Origin: Pseudanabaena sp. lw0831
GTDB taxonomy: Bacteria; Cyanobacteriota; Cyanobacteriia; Pseudanabaenales; Pseudanabaenaceae
Reading direction: 5' to 3'
Assembly: GCF_016584665.1 (NCBI RefSeq)
Contig: NZ_BBJB01000016.1
Span: forward strand, 62,001-126,000
DNA length: 64,000 nucleotides
The notes beneath the pieces are model-generated. The model saw only the letters and a list, made by a program, of their open reading frames with translations, did not search any database and was not told where the DNA came from. The position numbers were made by a program, and so were the translations under genes. Below are positions 50,697 through 60,048 of this stretch, one piece after another (positions within the stretch are counted from its first letter, which is position 1; each line of letters begins with the position of its first letter).

Positions 50697-53600
50697 CTAA
50701 GACTCCCCATCCCTATTTGGTTTGCCGCCCATTCTGGCTCTTATTTCAGTATCTAAATCTTGACTGTCATGCAAATTATCACTTAGATTTAGGATGTTTT
50801 TGCCATTATTTTGAAAGTAATAGGAAATAGCCCTTGCTTGAGCAAGTACCAAAGAATCGCGATCCTTGAGTAAATGCGGCAAAACCTTGATCAGCGATCG
50901 CGGCGAAGCAACTTGCAAATAAGAGATCACTGCCTCCCTGACGAAACCTGTGGGATGTTCTAGACATTTCAACATCGCATCCGCAGGCAATCTCCAGTGC
51001 TCTATACGCCCCACATGAAAGCAGCAAGCTAAAGTCCAATCTGATAAGCAATAGCGCAAATCTACAAGTTGTTGTAATCGACTAGATGGTGACAGAGGCT
51101 CATAAGTATGAATGTTGGCGAGGATACTTAATTTGTCCGCGATCGAGCGATTATCAACCACTGACAAAATAATTTGCTTAACACTCAAGTCAACTGTATT
51201 GTCTAAAATTTCCATGCCACGAGCAAGACTGCTCTTAGAGTCAGACAGAATATTAAAAGCCGCCGCCTGAATTGCTGATGATGAATAAAGTAATTTCATC
51301 ATCAGAAAAATTCGCTCTAAGCTATTGATCGCTTCATTCTGCAAAGAATCGATCAATAGACCAGCTTCTGTACTTGAAACTTGATCAATAGAAATATCTA
51401 CTACTCCTGCCCAAGCCTCAGTCATCACTCCTAACTCTTGAATTACCATTTTCTCAATACCACTTCGCCCCATTAGTTCAAGGATCGCTTCAATGCCTTG
51501 CTCTTGAGGAATCCGAATCAGGGTACGTAAGATTTGTCGTCGATGTTTACCCCAAGATTTAGTTAAATTATTGGCAAGTACCGCAATTGAAGCTTGAGAG
51601 CCAATTTCCCCCAAAATATCCCAAGCCTGTATCCGCACATTGTCAGGGCTGCGATCGCTAAAGGATAGCTCTAGCAATGATGGAATTGCATCATCTCCAA
51701 GAGCTACGAGAGCCTCATGGGCAGCTTTGCGCGTTGCTTTGTAATGTAACCCACGAATAATCGAAGGGAAATATTCACTAGCGCGGGTTGCCGCGATCGC
51801 TCTGAGCAATGCACAGCGCACCTCAATCGATGGATCTTGCAATAATTGTGGCACATAAAAACGTAAAGACTGCATAAAAGCCGCCTCTGCTAATGCCCGA
51901 CAGCCCAGCACTCGCTCAGGTTGTGATGAACTGGTGATCATATGCCGCAAAGTATTAGTTGCCTCTGCAACCTGTGACGAAGCCCCTAGCCTCATCATCA
52001 AAGCCACCGCAGTACCACGAATAATTGGATTTTGTTCTGGTCCCAGATATTTCCGTAATCCGTCAATATCGCGATTTTTTTCATCAGCCAGCAACACGTA
52101 GCGTAAGCATAAAGCTTGTACCTGAGGTGATGCATTAGGTGATTGCATCACCTCGCGAATATAAGCCAAATATCTAGGCTCAGGATTTTCTAGCATTGCT
52201 TCAATGCTTTGCGCTTGCAAATCTGGTGTCATCTGCGAAAGCATCGGCGCAAGGGTCTCGCCCACAGCTTGCGGCACAATTTGTGTCAACAGGTCAATAC
52301 AGACCGATTGCTCAGTTTGAGTTTCGGCTCTGGTCATCGACTCCGATACCGCCCGACGTACTTCGCGCGTATCTACAGTTAACAGGCTCAGTTGCCCACG
52401 CTCCACACTCTGGATCAAAAGCTCCAAATAGCCTCGTCGTAGCAACCAAATAACCACCACCCAAACAATAGCGACAATCACAATGACTCCCGCAAACCAA
52501 TGGGCGGAAATATCAGCACTGATATTATTTCGCCTAAAAATTTCACTAACAACCCAAATCAAAACCCCTGCACCACCTGTTGCTAAAGGATCGGCGATGC
52601 CTCTAACAAAGGATTGGATCTGGCTGCGAAACAAATCTGGCACAGCCTGAAAAAGTGTCGGCGCAGTCGCCGCTACAATCGTGAAACGAAATAGTTCATC
52701 AAAGAATTTCAGAACCACAAAGCCTGTTAACACCCCAAACGGCGCAAACCCTGCGATCGTGCCTGTAATGATGATGCCTATCGGGGGCATCAGAACCGCA
52801 AAAAATACGCCAATTCGTTCAATAATTCGACTAGAGCCAAAAAGCTGAAGGGCAAGCTTGAAGACTCCCATAATGCCGCCAAAAATCCCTAGAAAGCTGC
52901 CGATCGCTTCTTCAGTTTTAAGATGAATTTCCAGTTGGGACTGATACTGAAACTCAATCATGAAAAATAAAACTTGGGCAGCAATAAAGAAGCCAAACAA
53001 GAGCCAGACATACTTGCGGATATTGCCTTTGAGAGTACGGGTAGAAATTTCGCTATCTTCTTCACTGTTATATACAGAGTTAGGAAAAGCTTGTTTATAG
53101 CGGGTACTCAGATAAAATAATACGCAAGAACCGATCCCTAGCATCAAGCAAGTGGCAAGGGTCATATTTGCCGCCCCGCCTCCCCAAGCTACCAAAAATG
53201 GATAGGAAAAACCACCTACTATCTCGGCAACAATAATTCCTGTGCTAATCAAGGGAAAAGCGCGCTTAATTTCCCGAATATTAAATAACTGGTTTGCCGC
53301 AATATCATTATTAATATTGCTAAGTACATAAATACCCTCAACCCATAGGCGAATCCCAAATACGGCTGCTATATATATAAATGTGTTTTTTTGTTGCATC
53401 AGCCCCATCCATGCTACGGGCAGGGGTAATGCAAGCAAGCAGGAAATGCCCAGCATCACCCAACGCAAAGGAAATAGTTTTTGCAACCATGAGTAAAAAA
53501 CCCCAAAAGCCGTCACCACAAAAGCTGTAGCGATGTATACCCAAGTCAATTTCTCGGCTGTATAGGCTTCGAGAAATAGGGTAGAGCTAGAATACTCAAG

Positions 53601-53738
53601 CCATACCGCTCCAATCGATGTTGCACCGTAAAATAAAAACATCAAAAACGTGCGTTCAGCTTCGTCTGGACGCAGGTTGACGATTTTTAGAAATCGGCGC
53701 ATCGAAGAATTAGAGTTAGGAATGACAGGTGCGGTCAT
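50697..53738 (-). CDS. ATP/ADP-carrier-like (NPT-type) membrane protein fused to HEAT repeats
   Basis: About 1013 residues. The first ~430 form a 12-span carrier of the nucleotide (NPT/TLC) or MFS-related type: RRFLKIVNLRPDEAERTFL, FFDELFRFTIVAATAPTLFQ and VPDLFRSQIQSFVRGIADPL. The last ~570 are helical HEAT-like repeats (for example SIEVRCALLRAIAATRASEY, KAAHEALVALGDDAIPSLLE, NVRIQAWDILGEIGSQASIA). The start is ATG 53738; earlier codons would overlap the divergent nuclease gene's leader. The cNMP-binding gene follows after 3 nt. The carrier may move nucleotides or another anion; its substrate is unknown. Confidence 0.85.
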   Translation of the reverse strand: MTAPVIPNSNSSMRRFLKIVNLRPDEAERTFLMFLFYGATSIGAVWLEYSSSTLFLEAYTAEKLTWVYIATAFVVTAFGVFYSWLQKLFPLRWVMLGISCLLALPLPVAWMGLMQQKNTFIYIAAVFGIRLWVEGIYVLSNINNDIAANQLFNIREIKRAFPLISTGIIVAEIVGGFSYPFLVAWGGGAANMTLATCLMLGIGSCVLFYLSTRYKQAFPNSVYNSEEDSEISTRTLKGNIRKYVWLLFGFFIAAQVLFFMIEFQYQSQLEIHLKTEEAIGSFLGIFGGIMGVFKLALQLFGSSRIIERIGVFFAVLMPPIGIIITGTIAGFAPFGVLTGFVVLKFFDELFRFTIVAATAPTLFQAVPDLFRSQIQSFVRGIADPLATGGAGVLIWVVSEIFRRNNISADISAHWFAGVIVIVAIVWVVVIWLLRRGYLELLIQSVERGQLSLLTVDTREVRRAVSESMTRAETQTEQSVCIDLLTQIVPQAVGETLAPMLSQMTPDLQAQSIEAMLENPEPRYLAYIREVMQSPNASPQVQALCLRYVLLADEKNRDIDGLRKYLGPEQNPIIRGTAVALMMRLGASSQVAEATNTLRHMITSSSQPERVLGCRALAEAAFMQSLRFYVPQLLQDPSIEVRCALLRAIAATRASEYFPSIIRGLHYKATRKAAHEALVALGDDAIPSLLELSFSDRSPDNVRIQAWDILGEIGSQASIAVLANNLTKSWGKHRRQILRTLIRIPQEQGIEAILELMGRSGIEKMVIQELGVMTEAWAGVVDISIDQVSSTEAGLLIDSLQNEAINSLERIFLMMKLLYSSSAIQAAAFNILSDSKSSLARGMEILDNTVDLSVKQIILSVVDNRSIADKLSILANIHTYEPLSPSSRLQQLVDLRYCLSDWTLACCFHVGRIEHWRLPADAMLKCLEHPTGFVREAVISYLQVASPRSLIKVLPHLLKDRDSLVLAQARAISYYFQNNGKNILNLSDNLHDSQDLDTEIRARMGGKPNRDGES

Positions 53739-53803
53739 CTGGGTGTATTCATGGATGATGGCGATCGTTTGACGATATGGTACTACAAGAACGCAAATCT
53801 GCA

Positions 53804-54595
53804 ATGACAGCTATTTCGCCAATTACCTCAATTTCACAAGGACATCTCAATATTTGGGAAATTTGTCGGCGTAGATATCAATATAGTTTTTTAGAGGAGT
53901 TGAGTTTACCCGAAGCTGATTTGCAGCGCAAAAAAAATTTGCTGTTAGGGTCAAATTTTCACTTGCTGATGCAGCAAAAAGAACTAGGGCTGGATGTATT
54001 GTCACTAGCAAGTAGCGATCCGAAGTTGCAATCGTGGCTAGCTGCCTTTGAGCATCAACCACCAGAAATGATTGATGGCGATCGCCTCTGTGAGCATCGA
54101 CGCACATTAGAAATGACAATCGAAATGTCGCTGCATCATAGTGAGAATAGCGATTGTGGTCAAGCGTATTTTGTCTTAACTGCAATTTACGACTTTTTGA
54201 TTTTGGGCGATCGCAAGGCGCAAATCCTCGATTGGAAAACCCATCAGGTGGCGATCGCTGCTGAAAAACTAAAAACCAATTGGCAAACCCGACTTTATCT
54301 ATATCTACTAGCTAAAACAACTAACTATGCGCCTGAGCAGTTGTCAATGACCTATTGGTTTGCCAATACAGCCAAATCGGTAATTATTCCATACTCTCAA
54401 GCGGAGTATATAAGTACTGAAACCCAGTTAAAGCAAATTTTGACAGAAATTAACCAAGCCATTAATTACCCCAAATTACCGCTTAATAGTCCTGATTGTA
54501 ATTATTGTGAGTTCCGCGATCGCTGCGATCGGGGCGATGTGTTAACTAGTTTTATCCCTAGCAATATCGCTGACATTCCTGAGGTCACAATATAG
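53804..54595 (+). CDS. RecB/Cas4-like PD-(D/E)xK nuclease with a predicted Fe-S cluster
   Basis: A 263-residue nuclease of the PD-(D/E)xK superfamily. It has H53 in GSNFHLLMQ, D130 in IYDFLIL, D143-W-K145 and Q161-x-R-L-Y, the order of RecB-type nucleases. Four cysteines, C21 (EICRRRYQY), C232, C235 and C241 (PDCNYCEFRDRC), match the Cas4/AddB/Dna2 iron-sulphur cluster. No CRISPR array or cas gene is near, so a repair role (as in PD-(D/E)xK exonuclease family proteins) is more likely than adaptation. ATG 53804, not the earlier TTG-type start. It ends at a hairpin whose far arm is coding sequence of the next gene. Confidence 0.87.
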   Translation: MTAISPITSISQGHLNIWEICRRRYQYSFLEELSLPEADLQRKKNLLLGSNFHLLMQQKELGLDVLSLASSDPKLQSWLAAFEHQPPEMIDGDRLCEHRRTLEMTIEMSLHHSENSDCGQAYFVLTAIYDFLILGDRKAQILDWKTHQVAIAAEKLKTNWQTRLYLYLLAKTTNYAPEQLSMTYWFANTAKSVIIPYSQAEYISTETQLKQILTEINQAINYPKLPLNSPDCNYCEFRDRCDRGDVLTSFIPSNIADIPEVTI

Positions 54596-54651
54596 AAACC
54601 GCAGAGGTTTTAAAGATATTACATAAATCTCTTTAAAACCTCTGCGGTTTC
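54595..54651. terminator. 22-bp hairpin whose right arm is coding sequence
   Basis: Arms 54595-54616 and 54630-54651 are perfect, with a 13-nt loop. The right arm lies wholly inside the minus-strand glycosyltransferase gene and encodes ETAEVLK plus part of the next codon. The left arm starts at the last base of the nuclease gene's stop. The left arm is thus an inverted copy of coding sequence. Confidence 0.88.
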
Positions 54652-55701
54652 TTGTCCAGTTTTCTCCCAGCTAAATAGACTAGCTCTAGCTAGTCCAAGC
54701 TCTGAAAGGTGAGATCTCAATCCTGCATCATTAGCGATCGCCTGCATTCCATCTGTAATTTCTTCTACTTTGTAAGGATCGATTAAAATTGCTGCGTTGC
54801 CTGCAACCTCTGGCAACGATGAAAGGTTCGATGTAATCACAGGCGTGCCACAAGCCATTGCTTCAAGTACAGGCAACCCAAAACCTTCCCACAATGATGG
54901 AAATACTAGGGCGATCGCACCACTAATTATTTTAGGCAAATCATCATAAGGAACATAATCCAGAAATTTCACTTGATCCGTGATGCCTAATTCTTTGGCT
55001 TGTTTCTTTAAAGCTGGAGTGTAGCGATTGTCTGAAGGTCCTGCTAGCCAAAGTTGGTATTCATGACTTGATCGCAGGTTTGCAAAGGCGGAAAATAGGC
55101 GGCTAATATTTTTATAGGGATCGTGTCTACCAATGTATAGAAAATATTGATGAGTTTGTGATCGTAACTGAGACACCCCTAATGGTCGAAAATGATTAGA
55201 ATCATAGGCTAAAAGAATCGGTGTAATCTTACTAGCTGTAATATGGCAAAATTCAACAATATCTTTAGCTGTAGATTGGGAATTACAAACAATATGTTCT
55301 GATTGAATTAGAACCTGTGGAACGTAGTATTGATGGTATGCGGTAAGTGGAGAAAACTTTTTAGGAAACCGTAAGGGAATGAAATCATGAGCCATGATGA
55401 CACTACGACATTTTGACCATAGCGGGGCTTCTGAAATTGGTGAAAATAAAAGTTGCGATTTTAGCTCTCCATATATTTTGGGCAACTGGAATTGTATCCA
55501 CAGCAATCGACGCAGATGTCCTTCAAATCCTTGTTCTGAAGTTTGGTTAACAGGAGTGTAATAGCAATTATAGTTAGGTAAAGATTGCGAGGTCAAAACT
55601 ATTGGTTCAATTTTTTTTAAATGAGGTAAAAGATTAAGAGCATAATTTGTAGTGCCAGTAGGTTTAGTTAACAAGAATGAATAATTAATTAATAAAGACA
55701 A
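54619..55701 (-). CDS. GT4-family glycosyltransferase
   Basis: A 360-residue GT-B fold transferase that uses a nucleotide sugar, last gene of the polysaccharide cluster. The N-terminal SLLINYSFLLTKPTGTTNYA and the C-terminal donor site LWEGFGLPVLEAMACGTPVI (E-x7-E) are characteristic, with YIGRHDPYKN after the linker. It starts at TTG 55701, 2 nt after the upstream gene, so translation is coupled. Its last codons before TAA 54619 form a hairpin arm. Sugar specificity is unknown; mannosyl- or glucosyltransferase is typical. Confidence 0.9.
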   Translation of the reverse strand: MSLLINYSFLLTKPTGTTNYALNLLPHLKKIEPIVLTSQSLPNYNCYYTPVNQTSEQGFEGHLRRLLWIQFQLPKIYGELKSQLLFSPISEAPLWSKCRSVIMAHDFIPLRFPKKFSPLTAYHQYYVPQVLIQSEHIVCNSQSTAKDIVEFCHITASKITPILLAYDSNHFRPLGVSQLRSQTHQYFLYIGRHDPYKNISRLFSAFANLRSSHEYQLWLAGPSDNRYTPALKKQAKELGITDQVKFLDYVPYDDLPKIISGAIALVFPSLWEGFGLPVLEAMACGTPVITSNLSSLPEVAGNAAILIDPYKVEEITDGMQAIANDAGLRSHLSELGLARASLFSWEKTGQETAEVLKRFM

Positions 55702-55703
55702 AA

Positions 55704-56585
55704 TTATTGATAGGTAAAAACTAATTTTATGATTTCTAAATTATAGAAATTAGGTGTTTTGATATATTCATATAAGAATTTAATAAATAAATATGCTTTT
55801 AAAATCAATATTTCCCACATTGGACGATGTTTATAATAATAGTAAATTTGGCTGCGCCTATATTCTAAAGACATTTTATTTGAAGATTTTTTAACCGAAT
55901 GCCCTCTCAAATGAATTATAGGTTCATAAGGTGTGTACAAAATTTTATATCCCTTATTCCTAACTCTTTGACATAAATCAGATTCTTCAAAATACATAAA
56001 AAACCTTTCGTCAAATCCTCCTAATAAATTAAATAAATCTGTTCGGATGAAAAAAGCAGCCCCAACAACGATATCTACATTTTTAATATCTCGAAAATCC
56101 TGTTCCATAAGATTTAAACCGTTTTTGTCTTTAGCATTTTTATGCATTTTTTTAGCTTTAATTTCTCCCATTATCCCAATTTCAGGTGAGAAAGAAATCT
56201 GGAAATGCCCATCTGGAAAAATCAACTTAGTACCAATAACACCTACATCTGAGTTTTTAACCATTAATTCCACTAGGTGTGGCAAAAAGTTACTCGTAAC
56301 TATCGTGTCAGTATTCAATAAAAACAAGAAATTTCCTCTGGCTTCCTTTGCTCCAACATTATTGCCAGCTCCAAAGCCTAGATTTTGAGACAATTTAATT
56401 AGCTTAATTCTAGGAAATTTACTTTCAATAAGATTTACACTATTGTCTTGAGAATTATTGTCAACCAGAATAATTTCGCATTTATCCTTAGGAATAAATC
56501 TTTCTAAAGAGCTTAAACAATCAACCAAAACATCTTCTCCGTTAAAGTTGACTAAAATAATTGAAACGAAATCAGTTAGTGACAT
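55704..56585 (-). CDS. GT2-family glycosyltransferase (rhamnosyltransferase-like)
   Basis: A 293-residue GT-A transferase. SIILVNFNGEDVLVDCLSSL, IILVDNNSQDNS, the DxD-type LLNTDT, and GFDERFFMYFEESDLCQRVR (catalytic base region) match WbbL-type GT2 enzymes that add rhamnose or similar sugars. The C-terminal ~60 residues are basic and aromatic and may touch the membrane. It is preceded by a 113-nt gap and is coupled to the GT4 gene that follows. Confidence 0.9.
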   Translation of the reverse strand: MSLTDFVSIILVNFNGEDVLVDCLSSLERFIPKDKCEIILVDNNSQDNSVNLIESKFPRIKLIKLSQNLGFGAGNNVGAKEARGNFLFLLNTDTIVTSNFLPHLVELMVKNSDVGVIGTKLIFPDGHFQISFSPEIGIMGEIKAKKMHKNAKDKNGLNLMEQDFRDIKNVDIVVGAAFFIRTDLFNLLGGFDERFFMYFEESDLCQRVRNKGYKILYTPYEPIIHLRGHSVKKSSNKMSLEYRRSQIYYYYKHRPMWEILILKAYLFIKFLYEYIKTPNFYNLEIIKLVFTYQ

Positions 56586-56698
56586 GCTATTTCTTTTTCC
56601 TATTTATTTTAAGAGCCTTTAAATATGGCACTTGTCTCTGAATAAGCGATCGCCATATTTTCACTGCTTAGCAATATTGTAGAATAAGGATTTCAAAG

Positions 56699-57706
56699 CT
56701 ATCTGGACTTAGCAGTACAGAGCTTTAAACAATATTCTTTGATTTTCTGGATGTCAAATAAAATTTTTAAACACCAAATTCTTAAAGCAACACCTTCAGC
56801 ATTATATCCTGAAGTAATACTTTTACATAACAACCTAATTACTTTTAATCCTAAGTCTATATTTTTATCGTCGAAGGGATTAGTCCAATTTAAAACATCC
56901 AGTTCTTCTTTAAATCTTTCGTAGAATAGTTTGCTGAAGTTTCTTCGGACTAAATAGCTGTTGCGAGTAAATTTAAATTTTTTACTTGTTAAAGACAATA
57001 TTTCACGATAAAATTTTCCTGAATCTTTAGTTACTCCTACATTATTTAAGCCGTGAATTCTATACATAACTAATGGTTGGCGAACATGCTCTATTTTACC
57101 TTTTTGAGCTGCAGCTAAAGCTATCCACCAATCGTGATACCAATTAATTTTGTCTTGATTCGGGAACGGGAGTATATCCCTTACTATAGAAGTACAAAAT
57201 AGTAAAGAACATCCAGTTATTACATTACAGAGTAATAGTAGATCGATCGATAGTTTTTCTGGATTACGCCCTTCAAATCCCCAAGTAGAATGACTAATTA
57301 TCTTATCTTCACGATCTATCATTCTTAAATCGGAATGTACCAAAACTGCCTGTTCCGATCTTAGCTTTTCTAAAAGTATTGCAAGCTTCTCAGGATACCA
57401 AATATCATCTTGATCTGACAAAGCTATAGCGCTGATCGTTTCATCTTCAATACAATATTTTAAACCGCGCTCAAAATTATAATAATGATTAAGATTATGA
57501 CTATGAAAGTGACAAATAAATCGTGAGTCATCATTGACAAGTCTTTGAATGGATGTTTGAAACTCTACTAAAGAAAAATCATCAACAATATGACAAACCC
57601 AATTTTCAAAACTTTGTTTTTTTATTGAATCGATCTGTTTTTGGAAGTATTGTAAATTGGGATTATAAGTAGCTAGAACAATGGCAACTTTTTCCGTTAG
57701 TAGCAT
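56699..57706 (-). CDS. GT2-family glycosyltransferase
   Basis: A 335-residue GT-A transferase: VAIVLATYNPNLQYFQKQID, HIVDDFSLVEFQ, and the metal-binding SDQDDIWYPEKL, with a later NWYHDWWIALAAAQKG segment of the WcaA/EpsO-like group. It acts on the cytoplasmic side in building a polysaccharide repeat. Gaps of 113 nt and 181 nt flank it, with no terminator hairpin inside the cluster. Acceptor and donor are unknown. Confidence 0.9.
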   Translation of the reverse strand: MLLTEKVAIVLATYNPNLQYFQKQIDSIKKQSFENWVCHIVDDFSLVEFQTSIQRLVNDDSRFICHFHSHNLNHYYNFERGLKYCIEDETISAIALSDQDDIWYPEKLAILLEKLRSEQAVLVHSDLRMIDREDKIISHSTWGFEGRNPEKLSIDLLLLCNVITGCSLLFCTSIVRDILPFPNQDKINWYHDWWIALAAAQKGKIEHVRQPLVMYRIHGLNNVGVTKDSGKFYREILSLTSKKFKFTRNSYLVRRNFSKLFYERFKEELDVLNWTNPFDDKNIDLGLKVIRLLCKSITSGYNAEGVALRIWCLKILFDIQKIKEYCLKLCTAKSR

Positions 57707-57887
57707 TTAAATTAATTGAATACTTGTTGTTTTTACGAATTTAAATTTAGAAATATTATTTTTTGCAAAATGATTGTGAATAATAATATTTGAAATTTGG
57801 CATAACTGATTTTTAAGGAGTAAGTGGCAATTGTCTATTATTAAGACAAACAAACTTAAATCTATAGTACATGTTTAAAGAACTTAT

Positions 57888-58814
57888 TTATTTAGATTGC
57901 CAAATTTTCCCAAGCTTACCAACAAGCCCATGATAACTTCCTAACAAACAAGCCCATATTTTTAATTGCTTATTATCAAAATCGTAAAGAATAATCCAAA
58001 GAATATTAACTAGCATATATCTTAATCGTTGAATTAAGCTAGTAAAACGATAGTAACCTTGAGAAAATCGCGTTTCTAAATAAGTATGGTTACGACAAAT
58101 ATAGTAATGACGTAAAGCTGAGTATTGTTGGATATAGCGATATTTATTCATAAACATCACTTTGATAGGATTTCCATAATTGTGATGCATAGTAGCTTTA
58201 CTAGAAATCAGATTGTGAAATCCTTTTTGTCTTAGCCTAAATCCATAGTCTAGGTCAATACCATCGATGAATAAATCTATGCAAGGCGGAGGAAGCTCTT
58301 GGGCTGCAGCTAGTGAAATTAAGGAGCCTGATGTTATGGGTGAATCGCATTCATAGAAATCAACATTACTATTATGTTTAATTCCTTGAAAGCGATCGCT
58401 ATAAAAAACTGCACCTTCTATAATTTCACCTGTTCTAGGATCGGAAGGAGTTGGGGCAACAATACCAACTTTGTAATTATTTTGTTGTGTTGATTCATTA
58501 TATATAGCGATTAATATTTCTAGGCAATTTTGTGCGGGAACACTATCTTGATCAAATGTCCATAGGAAGTCGTATCCTTCTGCGATCGCCCATTCAATAG
58601 CTTTTACCATACCTTCAACAATTCCGATATTATCAGGATGATGATGAATCAATAACAGACCATTTTTATTATTTAATAGCAATGGCTCATTGGAATTATC
58701 TACTATATAAATAGCTTTAACTTGAACTGATTGAGATCCGATAGATTGAATACATCTATTGGCAGATTCTTGATCTTGATAACATGTGATGTAGGCTGCT
58801 ACTTTAGTCTGCAT
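57888..58814 (-). CDS. GT2-family glycosyltransferase (rhamnosyltransferase-like)
   Basis: A 308-residue GT2 enzyme. AAYITCYQDQESANRCIQSI, IYIVDNSNEP, the metal site TFDQDSVP and the LFIDGIDLDYGFRLRQKGFH base region fit the RfbF/rhamnosyltransferase group. The C-terminus is rich in Tyr, Leu and Arg, and may be membrane-associated. It begins 16 nt after the upstream GT4 gene, so they share a message. Confidence 0.9.
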   Translation of the reverse strand: MQTKVAAYITCYQDQESANRCIQSIGSQSVQVKAIYIVDNSNEPLLLNNKNGLLLIHHHPDNIGIVEGMVKAIEWAIAEGYDFLWTFDQDSVPAQNCLEILIAIYNESTQQNNYKVGIVAPTPSDPRTGEIIEGAVFYSDRFQGIKHNSNVDFYECDSPITSGSLISLAAAQELPPPCIDLFIDGIDLDYGFRLRQKGFHNLISSKATMHHNYGNPIKVMFMNKYRYIQQYSALRHYYICRNHTYLETRFSQGYYRFTSLIQRLRYMLVNILWIILYDFDNKQLKIWACLLGSYHGLVGKLGKIWQSK

Positions 58815-58830
58815 ATTACGGAGTAAACAA

Positions 58831-60048
58831 CTATTTTTTAATAATTCTATTGATTCTTGCTTTGATTTTTAGCCTTATAGATAAGGGAATTATTTGCTTA
58901 ATTTTCTTGAAATTGTTAACCACAATATATTCCAATCTTGATAATTTATATGAATTAATTATTTCTGGATTTTCGCATTTTAGAAAGTAATAATCTGTTA
59001 GTAATTTCCGCAAAACTTCAATTCTTTCGCCTTTCACATGAGATGATCTAGGCTGAGAAGAGAGCCCTTGGCAATAAGACTCAAGCTTATCAATAGAATC
59101 CTCCCACTGCATAGAATTAGCTGTTATCTGTCCGTTGCTCTGGAGTCTCCTATATAAATCTTTATCTTCAATTAGTCTCTTTAAGGCTTGATGAGCTAGA
59201 TCAATGTCTCCATTGGGTATGACTAGAGCGTTATATTCATCCTTGATATATTCATCATATCCAGTAACATCACTAACAACGCATACGCCACCACAAGCCA
59301 TCATTTCTAAAGGTGGGCCAAAAAAACCTTCTACATTGCTAAGTTTAACTAAAATATCACAACTAGAGTAAATCCTTTTCATTTTACTAAAGTCAACTTT
59401 ATAAAAGAAGCGATCAATCTTCCACTCTGGGGAAGGTTTACCACCATTTGAAACACACCAGATTTCGCAACCTAATCCCTCACTTGCTTTAATTGCTTCT
59501 TTTACTCTTTTGAAAGGGGAATCTATCGTACCTTCAACTAATATTCTTAGTTTATCTTCTCTTTTTTTCGCAATTGGTTTGTCTGGATAAATAATATTAG
59601 TATCAATAGCATTAGGAATATAGGCAGCTTGATGTCCAAAGTTTTCATTAAGCCAATTAACAATCCACTTTGCCTCAGTCATATAATGAATATTACATAA
59701 ATAAGTCAAAACAACCCAGTTTTTCATGATTAGATCATCATAAAAACGGGTTTCATCTGACTGAACAAAATAAACTTTGTGTTTTGCAGGCAATTTAAGA
59801 ACTTGTATTAATGTATCCCAGAAAGTCGCAAAACAAATGTCAACATTTTCAGGAAAATCTTTTGGATGAATAACGTGACAGTCAAAATCGGGAAACCAAG
59901 AGAACGAAGCTGGTTTTGTGGGTATAGTCTCATCTAAGATACATATGGAGACATCATGACCTCTCTTAGCTAGTCGAGAAACATGTTGGAGAACTATTAT
60001 ATGCCCACCACACAGCAAATTAGTTGTGAGTACATAGACTATTTTCAT
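58831..60048 (-). CDS. GT4-family glycosyltransferase (WsaF/rhamnan synthesis-like)
   Basis: A 405-residue GT-B enzyme. The N-terminus MKIVYVLTTNLLCGGHIIVL and mid-region KHKVYFVQSDETRFYDDL resemble WsaF-type and rhamnan-synthesis transferases. The donor site is VEGFFGPPLEMMACGGVCVV. The ~75-residue C-terminal tail is basic and helical. Its ATG overlaps the epimerase stop by 4 nt (ATGA), giving tight coupling. Confidence 0.9.
   Translation of the reverse strand: MKIVYVLTTNLLCGGHIIVLQHVSRLAKRGHDVSICILDETIPTKPASFSWFPDFDCHVIHPKDFPENVDICFATFWDTLIQVLKLPAKHKVYFVQSDETRFYDDLIMKNWVVLTYLCNIHYMTEAKWIVNWLNENFGHQAAYIPNAIDTNIIYPDKPIAKKREDKLRILVEGTIDSPFKRVKEAIKASEGLGCEIWCVSNGGKPSPEWKIDRFFYKVDFSKMKRIYSSCDILVKLSNVEGFFGPPLEMMACGGVCVVSDVTGYDEYIKDEYNALVIPNGDIDLAHQALKRLIEDKDLYRRLQSNGQITANSMQWEDSIDKLESYCQGLSSQPRSSHVKGERIEVLRKLLTDYYFLKCENPEIINSYKLSRLEYIVVNNFKKIKQIIPLSIRLKIKARINRIIKK

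Noticed and set aside
53739-53804. Longer N-terminus for the carrier/HEAT protein
   Set aside because: The extra codons cross the divergent promoter region up to the nuclease start; ATG 53738 precedes a normal N-terminal region.
53804-54595. Cas4 and a CRISPR locus
   Set aside because: The nuclease has Cas4-like cysteines, but there is no repeat-spacer array or cas gene anywhere in the window.
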